In this document: positions 48,001 to 57,800 of the stretch, piece after piece
Layout of the letters: each line of letters starts with the position of its first letter
Position numbering within the stretch: position 1 is the stretch's first letter
Translations under genes and position numbers: made by a program
Notes under the pieces: model-generated
Told to the model about the DNA's origin: nothing
Database searches by the model: none
Seen by the model: only the letters and a program-made list of their open reading frames with translations
DNA from: Beaufortia kweichowensis
Taxonomy: Eukaryota > Chordata > Actinopteri > Cypriniformes > Gastromyzontidae
NCBI GenBank assembly: GCA_019155185.1
Contig: CM032811.1
Span: 10,498,075-10,562,074, forward strand
Direction: 5' to 3'
DNA length: 64,000 bases

Positions 48001-50970
48001 CTCTGCTCCAGGTGAGAGAGACGGTCATCCATCTCCATCCCGCTTCCAGCAGACACATTATCATCTGGGAGGGACAGAGAGAGTAAGATACGGTTATAAA
48101 ATTTGTGCATTAGAATGGAGTCATGGATGTTGTCCAAAAAGCCATTATATTAGTTCAAAGTGAAAAGCCCATTTTAATTTACAGTGGCCCCAAAAGAATT
48201 TGGATCGTTTAGCCATATTTAAAAATGTCTAATCCTCTTTGCATTATATAACAAACTACAAAAATAATTTATTTTTAACAAATAGTACAAAAAGGTTTTG
48301 GACAGTTCCAGAGTTATGGATGACAATGTGACAATTCTGAATATATCTTAAGACTAGTTGAAAAAGTCAAACAAATTTGTAAAAACACATTTTTTGCATG
48401 TTCTTGGACATCTGTAATTACAAACAAATGTTTACACGGCATTATTTACTCATCAGTGACATGCCCAGCAATCCTTTATATCCCCCTGAATCATTAAAAA
48501 GCTTTGTGATTTAGTTTTAAATGCTATCTGATGCTGCTGATTCTATGACCTCCAAGTTTCATTTGAACGTAACTGCATGGGAAACAAAACCATAACTTGT
48601 ATGTGACAAATTAACCTTTTTCCAAAATCAAGCTTAACATTATCATATTTCACAGTAAACACGTTTGCCTGCTTGCCTCCATTTCATCCCCAAGGGCAAT
48701 GCAACGGACTGCACATGTGCATATCTAATAAAGCTGTTTATGTGCCTGCACCTGCTAACACGCAACCATAAAGCACCATCAGCAGGTGGCAAGCACATAA
48801 ACAGCATAATAAAAAAGTGGATGCTAAGAAAGAAAAGAAAGGATGGAAGATAAAGGTATAGCGATGCTGCAAGACAAAAGCAGCCTGGATGTAACTGGAT
48901 GCTCAGTGACCGAGCCTGCTGAAATATTCATTGATAACGTTCTGCTTGTATTCCCTCCTACCTGCCATTCCAGTCAGCACTACGTCCTCCTGTCACGTCA
49001 ATCACCTGCTCAGACAGCCTGATCCTCTGTGGCTCTCTAGGGGTTTCCTAAAGGTGCTAAATGCCTCCCTAACCAAAGCTTCTGTCTCCCACCTTCCCTT
49101 GGTTGCTGGATGGCTGATCCCGTGTCTCGACCTCCCTTCCTCTCCCTCCCCCACCCTTTCCCAGTCTGTACTGTGAGTAAAGAGAGAGAGGAGTGATGTT
49201 TGTAACAGGACGCTTTTCTACACTGCCGTCTCCTATGCGGTATAAAACTGCTGCTGTTGGCAGAGAGTCTGAAAATTGGCTGGACTCCAGACCTGTGTGA
49301 TGCATCGGTCAGGCACTACCAGGAAGTGCAATGACCAGCTTGTCCACCAATAGCTCACATAAGAGTGTGTCTGTCTGTTTGACAGTTTACAAATACAACT
49401 GATTATATTATAGCCCCAGAACAAATATACTATATATTTTAAATGATTACTAAAAAGGTTTGTATTCTAAATCAAATTGTTACAAGCCTGACCTCAGATT
49501 TTTTTTTAGATTCCAACATCTAGTCAATCTAAAGCGTACTGCTGACACAGACATATGACAAAGCCGTGTATTGTTTCATGTACAGTAAATACAACTGTAC
49601 AACATGGACATTGGACAGACAATCTCTGACCCAGCAGACTTTAGTCTAATCATATATAGTCTACCTCTCCATCTGTCGTTCAGCCATACCATCTGTCACA
49701 GAAACTGACCGACTGAAATACAATGACCACAATGTACCGACAGTAATGAAGACCCACTGACACTTCAACCCAGATACCTATCCTAAAGAGATGTGTATTT
49801 CACAGAAGATGTTTGGATTAGATGTTTCTAAGAAACGACAGTAGCTATAAGCTGTGTACAATGGTTGCTTGCAAGATGACTCCATGGTGATAATACCCAA
49901 TTCTCTAAATACACTTCACTTTCAGTAACTGACTGAAATGAACTTGTCAGATGGGTTTTTGTTGATTCCTGATTCTTTATTGTGTTTTGGGGACTGCTTA
50001 AATTTTCTATTCATTTTTATATATTTTCCTCCGCTATAAAGCACATTGGTTCTCATGTTGTTTTTAAATATGCTTTACAAACACAAATGTCTGAATAATG
50101 TTAGCTAATTTATTACATAATTCTGTTACTGTGTCTACAATAGTGTTTTAGCATTACATAAAACTGTGCATTTATTATCCTAGTCATGATAATGGGTTTA
50201 CAACGTTGTTATCAGTAGAAATACATCACTGTCACCTAGGTATTCATTTTACTATAAGGGGTAATAGAATACACCAGATTATTATGTTTCAGTAAATAAG
50301 TAACTATTTGCTTTCTTTTCACCTTTAACATAGATTAACACATGCTGAAAGCCTATTGATTGACCAAGCTGAATCAGGTGTGTTGTCTTAAAAAGAAGCT
50401 GGAATCGTATCAAGAGCTGTTAAGAAGCATTTAATCACATAATCTTGTTTAATGGATATATCAAATCGACTTTAGAGATGTCCTGTAAACCGCAATATCT
50501 ATCATATTCATTAGTCTGTCTGATCTTGTGTACTGTAGACCGTGTATATTGGTAGACTGCCAACCTTGCACCACGACACACCAACCAACTGAATATGTGC
50601 AATAATAAGAAAAACGAAAGTGTGAAATTATACAAAAGATTGGCAGTTCGACCAAATGTATTTATCCCTGTCAACACTGAAACAGTTTCTTTTGTTGTAC
50701 CCCGCAGGCAGTGACGCACCGTGACGCGTCAATTCCATAACATGAACGGAATGTCAATGTAACATTCTGAATGACATCACGACAGTGATAAAAATCGCAA
50801 TATTTGAATCGGCATTCCAATCGATTACACCTGAGTGAGTGCATAACGTAAACAAACACCGTCACCCGCATTCATTATGCACATACACTGCCAAACTTAC
50901 CGTTGCAGTATCGCAGAAGAAGGGTGCTCGTGTCACATAGGTTTCCACATGAAGCTACTCGCTCCGACAT
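37458..50970 (-). CDS. eml2: Echinoderm microtubule-associated protein-like 2, 22 coding exons, 805 aa long form
   Basis: A cytoplasmic WD-repeat protein of the EML family, which binds tubulin and regulates microtubule dynamics. CDS, high to low: 50901-50970, 47879-48064, 47527-47653, 46690-46794, 43823-43851, 43317-43446, 42884-43033, 41849-41918, 41544-41654, 41276-41371, 40890-41024, 40547-40646, 40215-40369, 39806-39931, 39572-39703, 39364-39431, 39124-39212, 38889-38986, 38676-38763, 38489-38584, 38237-38367, 37458-37583 (2418 nt, frame closed). Residues 36-70 are a heptad-rich coiled coil (the family's trimerisation domain) and 86-163 a basic Ser-rich linker. The hydrophobic EML (HELP) motif and tandem beta-propeller domain then run to the end, with YGYRGRDCRSNLYLLPTGEI, IHPDMVTIATGQVAG and GGKDTSVLQW as hallmarks. 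EML1, 3 and 4 are alternatives by family, but the C-terminus and adjacency to gpr4 favour EML2. Family assignment is from memory. Confidence 0.93.
37603..37716. repeat. Local 38-bp direct duplication at the transposon edge
   Basis: The 38 bp beginning agggaatatagtactaa occur at 37603-37640 and again at 37679-37716 with one mismatch. Between them an inverted match (actatattccctt) could pair with either copy. The duplication lies where copy 2 of the transposon loses similarity to copy 1, in the last eml2 intron. Confidence 0.85.
37700..38168. mobile_element. Small inverted-repeat DNA transposon, copy 2
   Basis: It is in reverse orientation to copy 1 in the gpr4 intron and matches it over nearly the whole length. 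The intact terminus is gtgtttccaaacttttgact at 38141-38160, followed by ggta. The other end degenerates near 37.70 kb at the 38-bp duplication. It fills most of eml2 intron 21 and ends about 70 bp from the exon 21 donor. This copy lacks the LTR and so shows the pre-insertion site. Confidence 0.7.
38237..38367 (-). CDS. eml2: eml2 exon 21
   Basis: Encodes IWPEGADGTDINAVCRSHDK, then NLLASADDFGKVHLFSNPC and SQPR: a WD blade of the second propeller, highly conserved across EML proteins. Acceptor ttttctag|GCATC, donor CCAAGG|gtaag. Confidence 0.93.
38489..38584 (-). CDS. eml2: eml2 exon 20
   Basis: Encodes EASSGKHITSADVVRNLEWA, then TSTCVLGFTVFG. The acceptor (ggtaaaaag|GGGAGG) has a weak pyrimidine tract but is fixed by the TGG codon split with exon 19. 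Confidence 0.9.
38676..38763 (-). CDS. eml2: eml2 exon 19
   Basis: Encodes GHSSFVTHLDWSTDSQFIVT, then NSGDYEILY. It begins at the phase-0 junction after GKCT and includes a canonical GH...LDW blade start. Confidence 0.93.
38889..38986 (-). CDS. eml2: eml2 exon 18
   Basis: Encodes DGAYLAVGSHDNFVYIYSV, then TENGRKYTRVGKCT. Its acceptor lies directly after a long CT (GA on plus) microsatellite that serves as the polypyrimidine tract. Confidence 0.93.
38996..39053. repeat. (GA)n microsatellite in eml2 intron 17
   Basis: About 28 GA units with one GGGG interruption. It lies 10 bp from the exon 18 boundary, so on the transcribed strand it is a (CU)n run directly before the acceptor. Confidence 0.95.
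39124..39212 (-). CDS. eml2: eml2 exon 17
   Basis: Encodes WLVLDTDTRDLVSMHTDGNE, then IISVVKYSP. Donor CCTG|gtgcgt is a less common but valid GT site; the split GAT codon with exon 18 confirms it. Confidence 0.92.
39364..39431 (-). CDS. eml2: eml2 exon 16
   Basis: Encodes DPGRSVGFHPSGTVLAVGTM, then TGR. Bounded by ggctttag|GACCC and GGACG|gtatgt. Confidence 0.92.
39572..39703 (-). CDS. eml2: eml2 exon 15
   Basis: Encodes GHTDELWGLDVHPTTEQFVT, then CGQDKQVYLWDTC. It ends in KTIE with the donor GAG|gttatt, a weak site (no purine-rich +3/+4) but the only one that keeps frame. Confidence 0.92.
39806..39931 (-). CDS. eml2: eml2 exon 14
   Basis: Encodes VPEAFGPVRTLAEGKQDKLF, then VGTTRNAVLRGSF and GSLTPIVQ. 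42 whole codons between phase-0 junctions. Confidence 0.93.
40215..40369 (-). CDS. eml2: eml2 exon 13
   Basis: Encodes GNKISHVVLGAHEGGIFSLC, then VLKDGTLVSGGGKDRKVLLW and DHDYRKKSEIE: a full WD blade. Confidence 0.93.
40547..40646 (-). CDS. eml2: eml2 exon 12
   Basis: Encodes KHEKPKYVLCVAFAENGDAI, then TGDSSGNIYIWAK. Donor AAAAG|gtcatt has a weak +3, but the split GGT codon with exon 13 fits. Confidence 0.93.
40890..41024 (-). CDS. eml2: eml2 exon 11
   Basis: Encodes CSNDSVLGAVFHPMEANLIV, then TCGKSHLNFWTMEG and TLTKRQGLFE. 45 whole codons. Confidence 0.93.
41276..41371 (-). CDS. eml2: eml2 exon 10
   Basis: Encodes NGGAHLCAVDDANDHILSVW, then DWQKEKLLAEVK. 32 whole codons. Confidence 0.93.
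41544..41654 (-). CDS. eml2: eml2 exon 9, with a tandem in-frame acceptor
   Basis: Encodes PLQPHVRIWDSVSLNTLHVI, then GTGVFDRAVTCVAFSKS. The acceptor is catcag|CCTTTGCAG; a second AG, after CCTTTGCAG, is 9 nt downstream and in frame. I chose the upstream site because the family sequence reads DGKPLxPHVRIWD. Confidence 0.92.
41849..41918 (-). CDS. eml2: eml2 exon 8
   Basis: Encodes LAIHPDMVTIATGQVAGTSK, then DGK: one of the most conserved EML segments. The codon TG|T joining exon 7 gives Cys. Confidence 0.93.
42520..42627. repeat. Cyprinid palindromic repeat, half copy
   Basis: It starts aaagggatagttcacccaaa and runs to cccattgacttccattgtac. This is one arm of the same repeat family as 32031-32244, within eml2 intron 7. 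Confidence 0.75.
42884..43033 (-). CDS. eml2: eml2 exon 7
   Basis: Encodes YGYRGRDCRSNLYLLPTGEI, then VYFNASVVVLYNVDEQQQRH and YLGHNDDVK: the first part of the propeller after the HELP motif. Confidence 0.93.
43317..43446 (-). CDS. eml2: eml2 exon 6
   Basis: Encodes DGYVRMFIRGRPITMHMPDQ, then LRNGYSLDHRVALPERKLKL and QWV, the HELP-motif region. Two overlapping donors exist (GG|gtgtat and GGGT|gtatcc); only the second keeps the frame into exon 7 (QWVYGYRG). Confidence 0.92.
43715..43728. promoter_or_regulatory. X-box-like motif GTTGCTAGGGCAAC in an eml2 intron
   Basis: It matches the X-box pattern but lies in a run of gttgctagg-type sequence, a common simple motif in fish genomes. It may be repeat-derived rather than functional. 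Confidence 0.2.
43823..43851 (-). CDS. eml2: eml2 exon 5 (29-nt exon shared by both isoforms)
   Basis: Encodes KSKECTLNA between ttcttgcag|CAAAT and TGCCG|gtaagt, both strong sites. At 29 nt it is short, and skipping would shift the frame. It is the junction at which the long and short 5' ends meet: both upstream exons end with AG, completing an AGC serine codon. Confidence 0.9.
43860..45510. other. eml2 intron between exon 5 and the internal first exon
   Basis: AT-rich intron sequence. I see no additional exon or repeat I can support. Confidence 0.5.
45516..45532 (-). CDS. eml2: eml2 alternative first exon (short isoform start)
   Basis: ATG at 45530-45532 encodes MKRST and then AG, ending in a donor (acaag|gtaaat). 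Splicing to exon 5 completes AGC and continues MKRSTSKSKECTLNADDG in frame. The product would be 648 aa, lacking the coiled coil and linker. Human EML2 has a canonical form of 649 aa without the coiled coil, which agrees well. A reverse CCAAT box lies about 120 bp upstream. Confidence 0.7.
45533..45760 (-). promoter_or_regulatory. eml2: Inferred internal promoter of eml2 short form
   Basis: The sequence upstream of the alternative first exon is less AT-rich than its neighbours and includes a reverse CCAAT box (plus-strand 45650-45654). It has no clear TATA box. The role is inferred from the in-frame first exon that follows. Confidence 0.4.
46427..46572. repeat. Fish SINE-like repeat tail
   Basis: It contains catttagctgacgcttttat and ccaaagcgaattaca, the core widely shared by teleost SINEs. 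It is located in eml2 intron 4, near exon 4. Confidence 0.75.
46690..46794 (-). CDS. eml2: eml2 exon 4 (long isoform)
   Basis: Encodes KSMSTERLSTVRREAADSRS, then RTTSSSSSSGGKRD, the basic Ser-rich linker that in EML proteins contacts microtubules. Donor GACAG|gtaatc gives the AG that completes AGC with exon 5. Confidence 0.88.
47527..47653 (-). CDS. eml2: eml2 exon 3 (long isoform)
   Basis: Encodes RQILQALPSKPLTNGYVQTK, then RLSGYPSSPSSPKKEVLLS and IK. Linker sequence with Ser-Pro sites that could be phosphorylated; the frame fits both neighbours. Confidence 0.88.
47879..48064 (-). CDS. eml2: eml2 exon 2 (coiled coil, long isoform)
   Basis: Encodes DDRLSHLEQRVQLQEDEIQL, then LKAALADALRRLGCCEE, a heptad-patterned helix of about 35 residues: the EML trimerisation domain. 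The tail THTSSKKGGPTK starts the basic linker. Confidence 0.92.
48170..50890. other. eml2 intron 1
   Basis: No extra exon recognised. There is a GC-richer segment at 48.9-49.3 kb with pyrimidine-rich runs and short open frames that I cannot assign. Confidence 0.5.
50901..50970 (-). CDS. eml2: eml2 exon 1 (start of long isoform)
   Basis: ATG at 50968-50970 (gaaggacATGTCGG, A at -3) encodes MSERVASCGNLCDTSTLLLR, then YCN, ending in the strong donor CAACG|gtaagt. The split GAT codon joins it to exon 2. Confidence 0.88.
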
Positions 50971-51130
50971 GTCCTTCTCTTCTTTTCAAATCCTGTATTT
51001 CTCTTTTTTATTCGCCAAACCTGCCTGATACTTTCTCGACATACGAATGAACCCTCAATACCTTTCCACGGAACAGCCAGCGTCAACCTGTGCTGCCTGC
51101 GTTTCTATAGCAACAGCCTCACCGCCGAGC
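50971..51130 (-). promoter_or_regulatory. eml2: eml2 long-form 5'UTR and promoter with X-box
   Basis: GC-richer sequence upstream of the long-form ATG with an X-box-like motif GTTTCTATAGCAAC at 51101-51114, about 130 bp from the ATG, a typical distance for RFX targets. There is no clear TATA box. Confidence 0.4.
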
Positions 51131-52167
51131 TGCTACCCAGAGGGAATTAGAAAGCATGTTGACACTCGGAGTCCCATTATATCCAGCTAGTAGTTCCAGC
51201 ACGAGCATAATATTTGTATTATGTTCAGGTGTGAGGAATAGATTAGTCAAATTATCAAGCCATGAGGACAAAGGCCACATCAAGATACTTGACTATTTTG
51301 CATTGCCATATACGTGATAAACGGACCATTGTTGCCTGGTGTTATCGGAGTAGAGATATTTATCTTGAGAAATTTAAAAAGATGTGTTCTCGACAGTCAT
51401 GTCGTTGCTGTTTCTGTATCTGACAGTAGAGGGCAGTGTGGACTTACCAAATCAGATGATGAGCTACAAATGTTTCTACTGTGTTCTGCTTTGTCTTATT
51501 AAACATACTACTGAGTTTATCACAAGAGCTGATTACATTTATGTGTACGAAATTAAAAGGATGCAAGGTTGGGTAGCAGAGCTGCTATGGTACATTATTC
51601 CATTGACTGGGTGAAGATCAAACTTTATATAAAGGTAACAGAGAAAATGAGCAAGAGTAAACAATCCCACATTATTGTTGATGTTTGTGTGTGTGTGTGA
51701 AGGATATTGCACAAGCAATGGATATTCCAGTAAAGCAATCTATATCCTCATGTGCAATGACGTTTGGTAATATACCCTCCATTTAGATTTAAGTGACCTG
51801 TTGTACAGTACATTTGCTTGCTCACTTAACTGTTATCCAGTGAGATGCAAGTTCGATTGGTAATAATCCTTAACTGCCTGCTTTGTTTTCTTATAATATT
51901 TCTGTCCATTAAGCTAAAACAAATGCGTCTTCCCAGAAAGTGAGGAATACATGCTAGTTTTACCATTTATCAAATCACGTAAAAAATTACCAAAATTACC
52001 TTGTATGACTTTCTTTAACGGACAGAACAAAGCTATAATTTGGCTTCAGATGACTTGAAATCATTTGTATGGATTACTTTTATGATGCTTTTATAGTGTT
52101 TTTGTCCTTTTTGCAGGTTTACAGCCCCTAGTCCCTATCCACTTTCATATTATCAAAGGCAGGCATA

Positions 52168-52260
52168 AAACATCATCTTTGGTGTTCCGTAGAAGAAATA
52201 AGTTCTGTGAAATAAAGGAAATGGAAAACACAAAGGTGAGTAAATGATGACAAAATTATT
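52168..52260. repeat. Cyprinid palindromic repeat fragment
   Basis: It contains ggtgttccgtagaagaaata, then aaggtgagtaaatgatgaca, corresponding to the 3' arm of the family at 32031-32244. Confidence 0.65.
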
Positions 52261-53522
52261 TTGTGTGCAGAATAGAGTTAATAGTTACTAATAATGGCTT
52301 GTTAATAGTTTTATAGATCAAGCGTGTGAAAGGTCATTATTATTCAGATAGATTGGTAACTGGAGTATTTGCTTGCTTTTTGGGGCTTGTTTGTACTGTA
52401 TATGCCCCATTGCTTGCTCAGTTTACTTCTCATCTCATCACTCAGAGAAGGCACAGAGCTCACAGATGGATGACAAATGGCACTTATGTCCCCTTATGTA
52501 AGGTTGAATGAATGAGAATTTTCTAGAAAGAAGATCATGTTTTTACATAAGCATTGTGATCTATTAGTACTTTCCTTAGTTTGACATAAAGTGCAGCTGT
52601 GCATAGATAGGGCTGGACATGTGGTCATTCCGTGGGCATTTCCTTTTCTTCTTGTGAACATCCTACTATTGATATTTTACACTTACTGAATTATGATAGG
52701 AAGCAGAAATTTCTCTGAAAAAGTTACTTTGTAAGCTGTTTTGTCATTCACTTACCAAGCGTGTGGTTTTATAATGCTCGTGTTCCGTGACTGCAAATGC
52801 GAATATGCATATGGATGGGACCCCGGGGATAGGTTTTATCTGCTCAAGTGGTTTGAAGAGCAGTGGGGAACAATTATATTAAGAGTAGAAAATATGAAAG
52901 TTGAATAGTTTTACATTATGCATGCTTGTCTGGGACATTTTTATATCTTCCCAGTGAATTTATATGAGTTATTTACATATTTTCTTTAAAATTTGTGCAT
53001 TTGTAGCTCAAAAGATTAGATTGTCTGATTTATAAGATTTAAGATCTCAGTTATGTGTCATTTTACTTTCAAGTTTGTCTCCTGTTTTTCCTGAAACTGC
53101 TTGAAATGCTTGTGATTTGTTGTAATGCTTACTACTGTACATGCTAAAACTAACTTTACTGGAAGTGGGTAGTATTATGTTTTGATTTGAAGGCAGTGTC
53201 AGACTAGGGGAATTTTTGTAGATTTTATGTTTAAATTGATATTTCATATATGAAAAGGTGTGTTCCAAGTATGCATTAAATGTCAGTGAATCAGTGGCTT
53301 TAACTGTGTGTTTATATTACACACTTCCACTTCACTATGATAGCCGTATAGAAAAGCTGTATCTGACAGCAGAATACAAGCAAATTTCAGTCCTGAAAGC
53401 TGAACATTGAGATGTAATGACATCAGAGGTGAGATTTAGATGAACAAAATCTTGCATTCCTGCAATGCTGATTCAAGATGCTTTATATGGCTTGAACAGG
53501 TCTGTGTATTTATGTTGAAGTA

Positions 53523-53617
53523 ATAGCTCGCTTAAAAATTAAGATCTGTCATCATTTACTAAACCTCATATTGTTTCCAACCAGTATGAACACAAAAGGA
53601 GAACTATCCCATTAAAG
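53523..53617. repeat. Cyprinid palindromic repeat fragment (degenerate)
   Basis: It contains ctgtcatcatttactaaacc, then ttgtttccaaccagtatgaa: the 5' arm of the same family, with decay and an odd internal join to gaactatccc. Confidence 0.5.
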
Positions 53618-53933
53618 CATGCTATAGATGGATAAATGCACATATACTGTAAGTTTGAATAACAAAAACAGTCCAGTTTATCAGCAGGACTATTTTATCA
53701 TACACAATAACATCATGAGCTTTTGTTAATGACCGAGAGGACCTGTCCACCCTGTGAACTGTGCTCTGAATACATGAGTAAGGCCGTGATTAATCATTCG
53801 AGCTTAAAAATCAATCGACACTCACATTGCCAAGAAGGAAGTGGAGATAAAGTGAAAGATCCCTTTTTTTCAGCATTGTTGTTGTCCTGTTTCTTTACAC
53901 CTGTCTGTACATGTTCTCTGTGCACATGGCACC

Positions 53934-53947
53934 ATTGCCATGGCAAT
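53934..53947. promoter_or_regulatory. Palindromic X-box-like motif ATTGCCATGGCAAT
   Basis: A perfect 14-bp palindrome resembling the RFX X-box, with A/T replacing the outer G/C. No promoter or exon is evident nearby, so its function is doubtful. Confidence 0.25.
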
Positions 53948-54801
53948 AGTCAACAAACAGATTGAAAACCTGCATGTCTCGATTCACAAATTTACAATAA
54001 CTCAAGTTTATTTGGCAAAGAACAGTACATACACGGCTCCTAAAACAGGTGTTGCATGACCTACCAGGCCCACCAGTTCTGATAATTTCATTAATCCAAA
54101 ACAAAATAGGTTTTGGGCACTTTTCAGCTGGTAAGTCTAGGAGACCAGCTAGCTGACAAGATAAACCATCTAAGCAGTACCTTGACTGTGAGGTCAGCAA
54201 ACACCATCCTGAAGTTTTCAAAGGATTTTAAATACCTTCACTGTTCAGTTTGCAGTTCAGTTTGTTGAAATACCTAAAAAAGAAGACAGTGAAAAAGTGA
54301 TTGTCCAAAACTGCATTTGTACTTTTCCAAGATGAAAGAGCATGAAAGCTGTCCCCCTACTGAGAAATACTGCTCACTTTTCATAAAAAAAACTTAAATT
54401 AAGTAAGCTTTCTTCAAGCTCTCTTCTTTTCTAAAAGGGTTCTCTCTCATTACAGAAGAACACACACTGCTGCAGTGGATGACCCATGGATGAAATGTTG
54501 CTAAAAAAACACTTTGCACCGAAGATTAAAAGGAAACTATCAATGGGAATGCTGATGAGCAATTCCAGATGCACTATGTGGTTAAATCTGGTGAGTTCTG
54601 GCCCTTTAAGGTTTTCTTTCTTTTCAGGCTGTCAGCTGTAAACTACTGTACGTCTCTATTATTCTGTAAATCACAGAAGTAATTTTACCCATTATGTTTT
54701 ATCTCTGTCACTTTATTCTAACCAAAATACCACCCCAAGGAAACAACAAAAAAAACTTTTGATTTTGGAAAAGGAGGACTTCATGCATAAATCACATTAA
54801 A

Positions 54802-54862
54802 TTTACATTTATGCATTTAGCAGATGCGTTTTTTCTAAGCAACTCACAAATGAGAAAGCATT
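54802..54862. repeat. Fish SINE-like repeat tail (degenerate)
   Basis: It contains catttatgcatttagcagat and gcaactcacaaatgag, a decayed copy of the same tail as 46427-46572. Confidence 0.6.
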
Positions 54863-57800
54863 TATCATTTTGTCACAAACGATAATAAAAATCTTTGATG
54901 GCCTAATGTATAAGCTTAAGCTGACACATCAACAAAGAGACTGATTGAGGCTTGGTCTGGTCCACACTGACATTTCCCAAAAGATGATAACCGCCTTGTG
55001 GATATTGTGGAAGGGCTGATAAAATCCACAGCTTTTTAGTTGAAATGTTGTGAAAGCAAGTTGCAGGAATGTTTTTTAAAGGCTTTGGTTAAATCAAAGA
55101 GAGAAAATGACATTAGTTATTTATATTATTGTCCACTCCTGTTAGTGTAAGTTTTGGTGATTAGTGTGGGTTCTAGAAATAATTATGCCAGATACTGAGG
55201 TAATGGGAATCAAAACTGCAGTAAATCTCTGCTGGCAAACAAGAGCCGTCAGATCAGCTCACTGACTCACAGACATGTTCCAGTAAAGGTTTTTCAGCTA
55301 AGCTTTAAATGAGCAATGCATTCCTTTCAGTGTTATGCAAATTCCACTAAAGTAGTTTCTGTTGTCACACCAGCATTTAGATATTTGGATTGCTAGTGTT
55401 TTTAAATCGATTTCATTTTGTTTATAACTGGATTAGAAAAAGAAATCAGGTGTCATCAGTTGTCTTTATATGGAATAAAGAAGCCATAATAAGTAATTGT
55501 GTAAACACCTTTGATTTAAATAATTGTAAGTATTTTTTAATTAATTTACATTTGTTTGAATCACAGCTAATGGTATCAAATGGTATCACAGGTATCAAAA
55601 TCATTATTATTATTAGCCAAAGTATTTCTTTTACATTAACCAGTAATAAAGTACAGTACAGACTCATAAATAAATATTTTCAAAAATACAGTATTTTGTA
55701 GCTGGGTTGTAATTGCTAGACAGAGTGAGGGTTAAATTCAATTTGGTTAATTCACTCTCTCTCTGTTTTGCTGTGAAGTGAGAAATGATGATTCCCCTAA
55801 ATTACATTTTATTCTCATTAGCAAAACAACAGTTACCAACTGGTGTAGCAGTGCAATTAACTGCTTGTTTTGCTTATTAGTTGATCTAATCTGAAGAATG
55901 TAGTGAATATGAAAGTGTGCTGTAGTTAGATTTGTAGAAAGGCATCTTTTCCTTTAGCAATGCTATAGTACATGCCTCTCTATAGAAGTTAAATGCCCCG
56001 TGCTTGTGCTGGTTGCTGGTTTAGGTTTTTACCTGTATACTTTAATACTTTAATATTTTAATATTTTTTTTACTTGATATTGTCATCAAAGCAGATTTTT
56101 GCTTCCAAACTTGTTCCTAAACATAATCAGTGTCTGAATGGACGGGTGCATCTAGGACATTACAAATACAAAATTCTCCCCTTGAGTCTAGTGTCCTTCC
56201 TCTAAACTGGAGACAGCTTTAAATTGAATTTTGGCTGTTGGACAGTTCAGACATTATGTTATTCCAGGTTCCAGGTCTGTAAAATCGAGCCTCAATTGAA
56301 TGTTTTATTCCTGCTTTTAAATGGAGACCTGTAAAATAGCAAAAGTTATTTTCATCACTTAATTGCCACAGACTTTATGGCTACTGGCTCTAAACCATTA
56401 ACAAACTTTGTAGCAGACAAACAACCTCTACTGTGTGACTAACTTGATTTACAATTCCAGTTAATTTAAGGTTATAAGACATAATACAGTCTTAATGCGT
56501 GCTCATAGAAGTACGTTATTACTGCTTTGATATTTTCAGTTAACAAATCGCTATGCTTCCTCACCTGCCCTCTTTTATTGTTTTAAACAAAGCACAACAT
56601 TTCCAAGTCTTTCAGATCTATGAATGCAGAGATGCCATTACTGCACATCTGAATGGAGCGAGTAATGTTTGTATGACTCACAGCTTGTTGAAGCGTTTGG
56701 ACTGCAGTAATAGGCCTGACAACTGTCTGATCATTCGCCAGTCGGTCAGTCTTAGAAAAGAACAGATGGAAACAGAAAACAAGTCGTCTTATGTGCTTTG
56801 CTGCAAAAAAAGTTTGAAGTTGATTGTCCCCTGTACACTTAACAAAATTTAACCCCTAAAGTGCCAAACCATCTGTACAAAGGTCCCATTGTTAATATAC
56901 AAATTTATGTATGAATTAGTTACACAGAAATTGTTTTTTTTCTGTGATTCATGAATAGCAACACAGAAGATTGAAGGTTTTGTATTCTGAATGAATACTT
57001 AAATACTTTAAGTTTTATTTCTGCTTGTACAGTGAATGTACTGAAAATGTACTGAGTTATTGACATGATAAAATTGATGGTGGTTTCGGAGTCACTGGTG
57101 TCATAAAAAAACCATAATCTTCCATATATAATGATCTATTTAATGTTTGTAGTTGTTTAGTATAATGTTAGTGAACTTTACACCATTACAGACACAGTAC
57201 AGAGGATAAAGTATATACTTCTCTCAGACAACCCTGAAGGTAATTTCTTGCTTAGTTAATGCTCTTTTATATCATCTGTTTTATTGACCTAATGGGATGT
57301 TCAGCGTTATTCCTTCCCAATGTCCCTTTATTAAAAGCTTGAGCAGCTTTGATATTGTGGTTTCAACTCGTGCGCGCACACACACTTTGATATGCTGCAT
57401 TGCCCCTATAGGCATATTTATGGTGCTTCTCTCAGCACCAAAGTTCCCCTGATTCTATATCTGATCCAAAAACAGAAGGTGCTTTATGGGGTTTCAATAT
57501 CAGTATTCATTTACAGTTCTTAAATGCATTGTAAATATGTCAGTGATTTGTAATTGCCTTTGAACAAGGACAGTATAGAGTACTGCTGTGTTAACTCTGC
57601 CATTTCCAACAGACCAACATGAATTTCAGTACTCGCACTAACAGGTTTACCACAAACGTCTAATTTTAATCATGGATCTGGGTGAAAAAATATTCTGCTC
57701 TAATGGGGTCATGTGAGTCTGTTTACTGTATGAGTGATACACTTCCAGTCTCATTGAATCAGACTAAATGAGCAAAATAAATGAGCCGTCAACTAATTTT

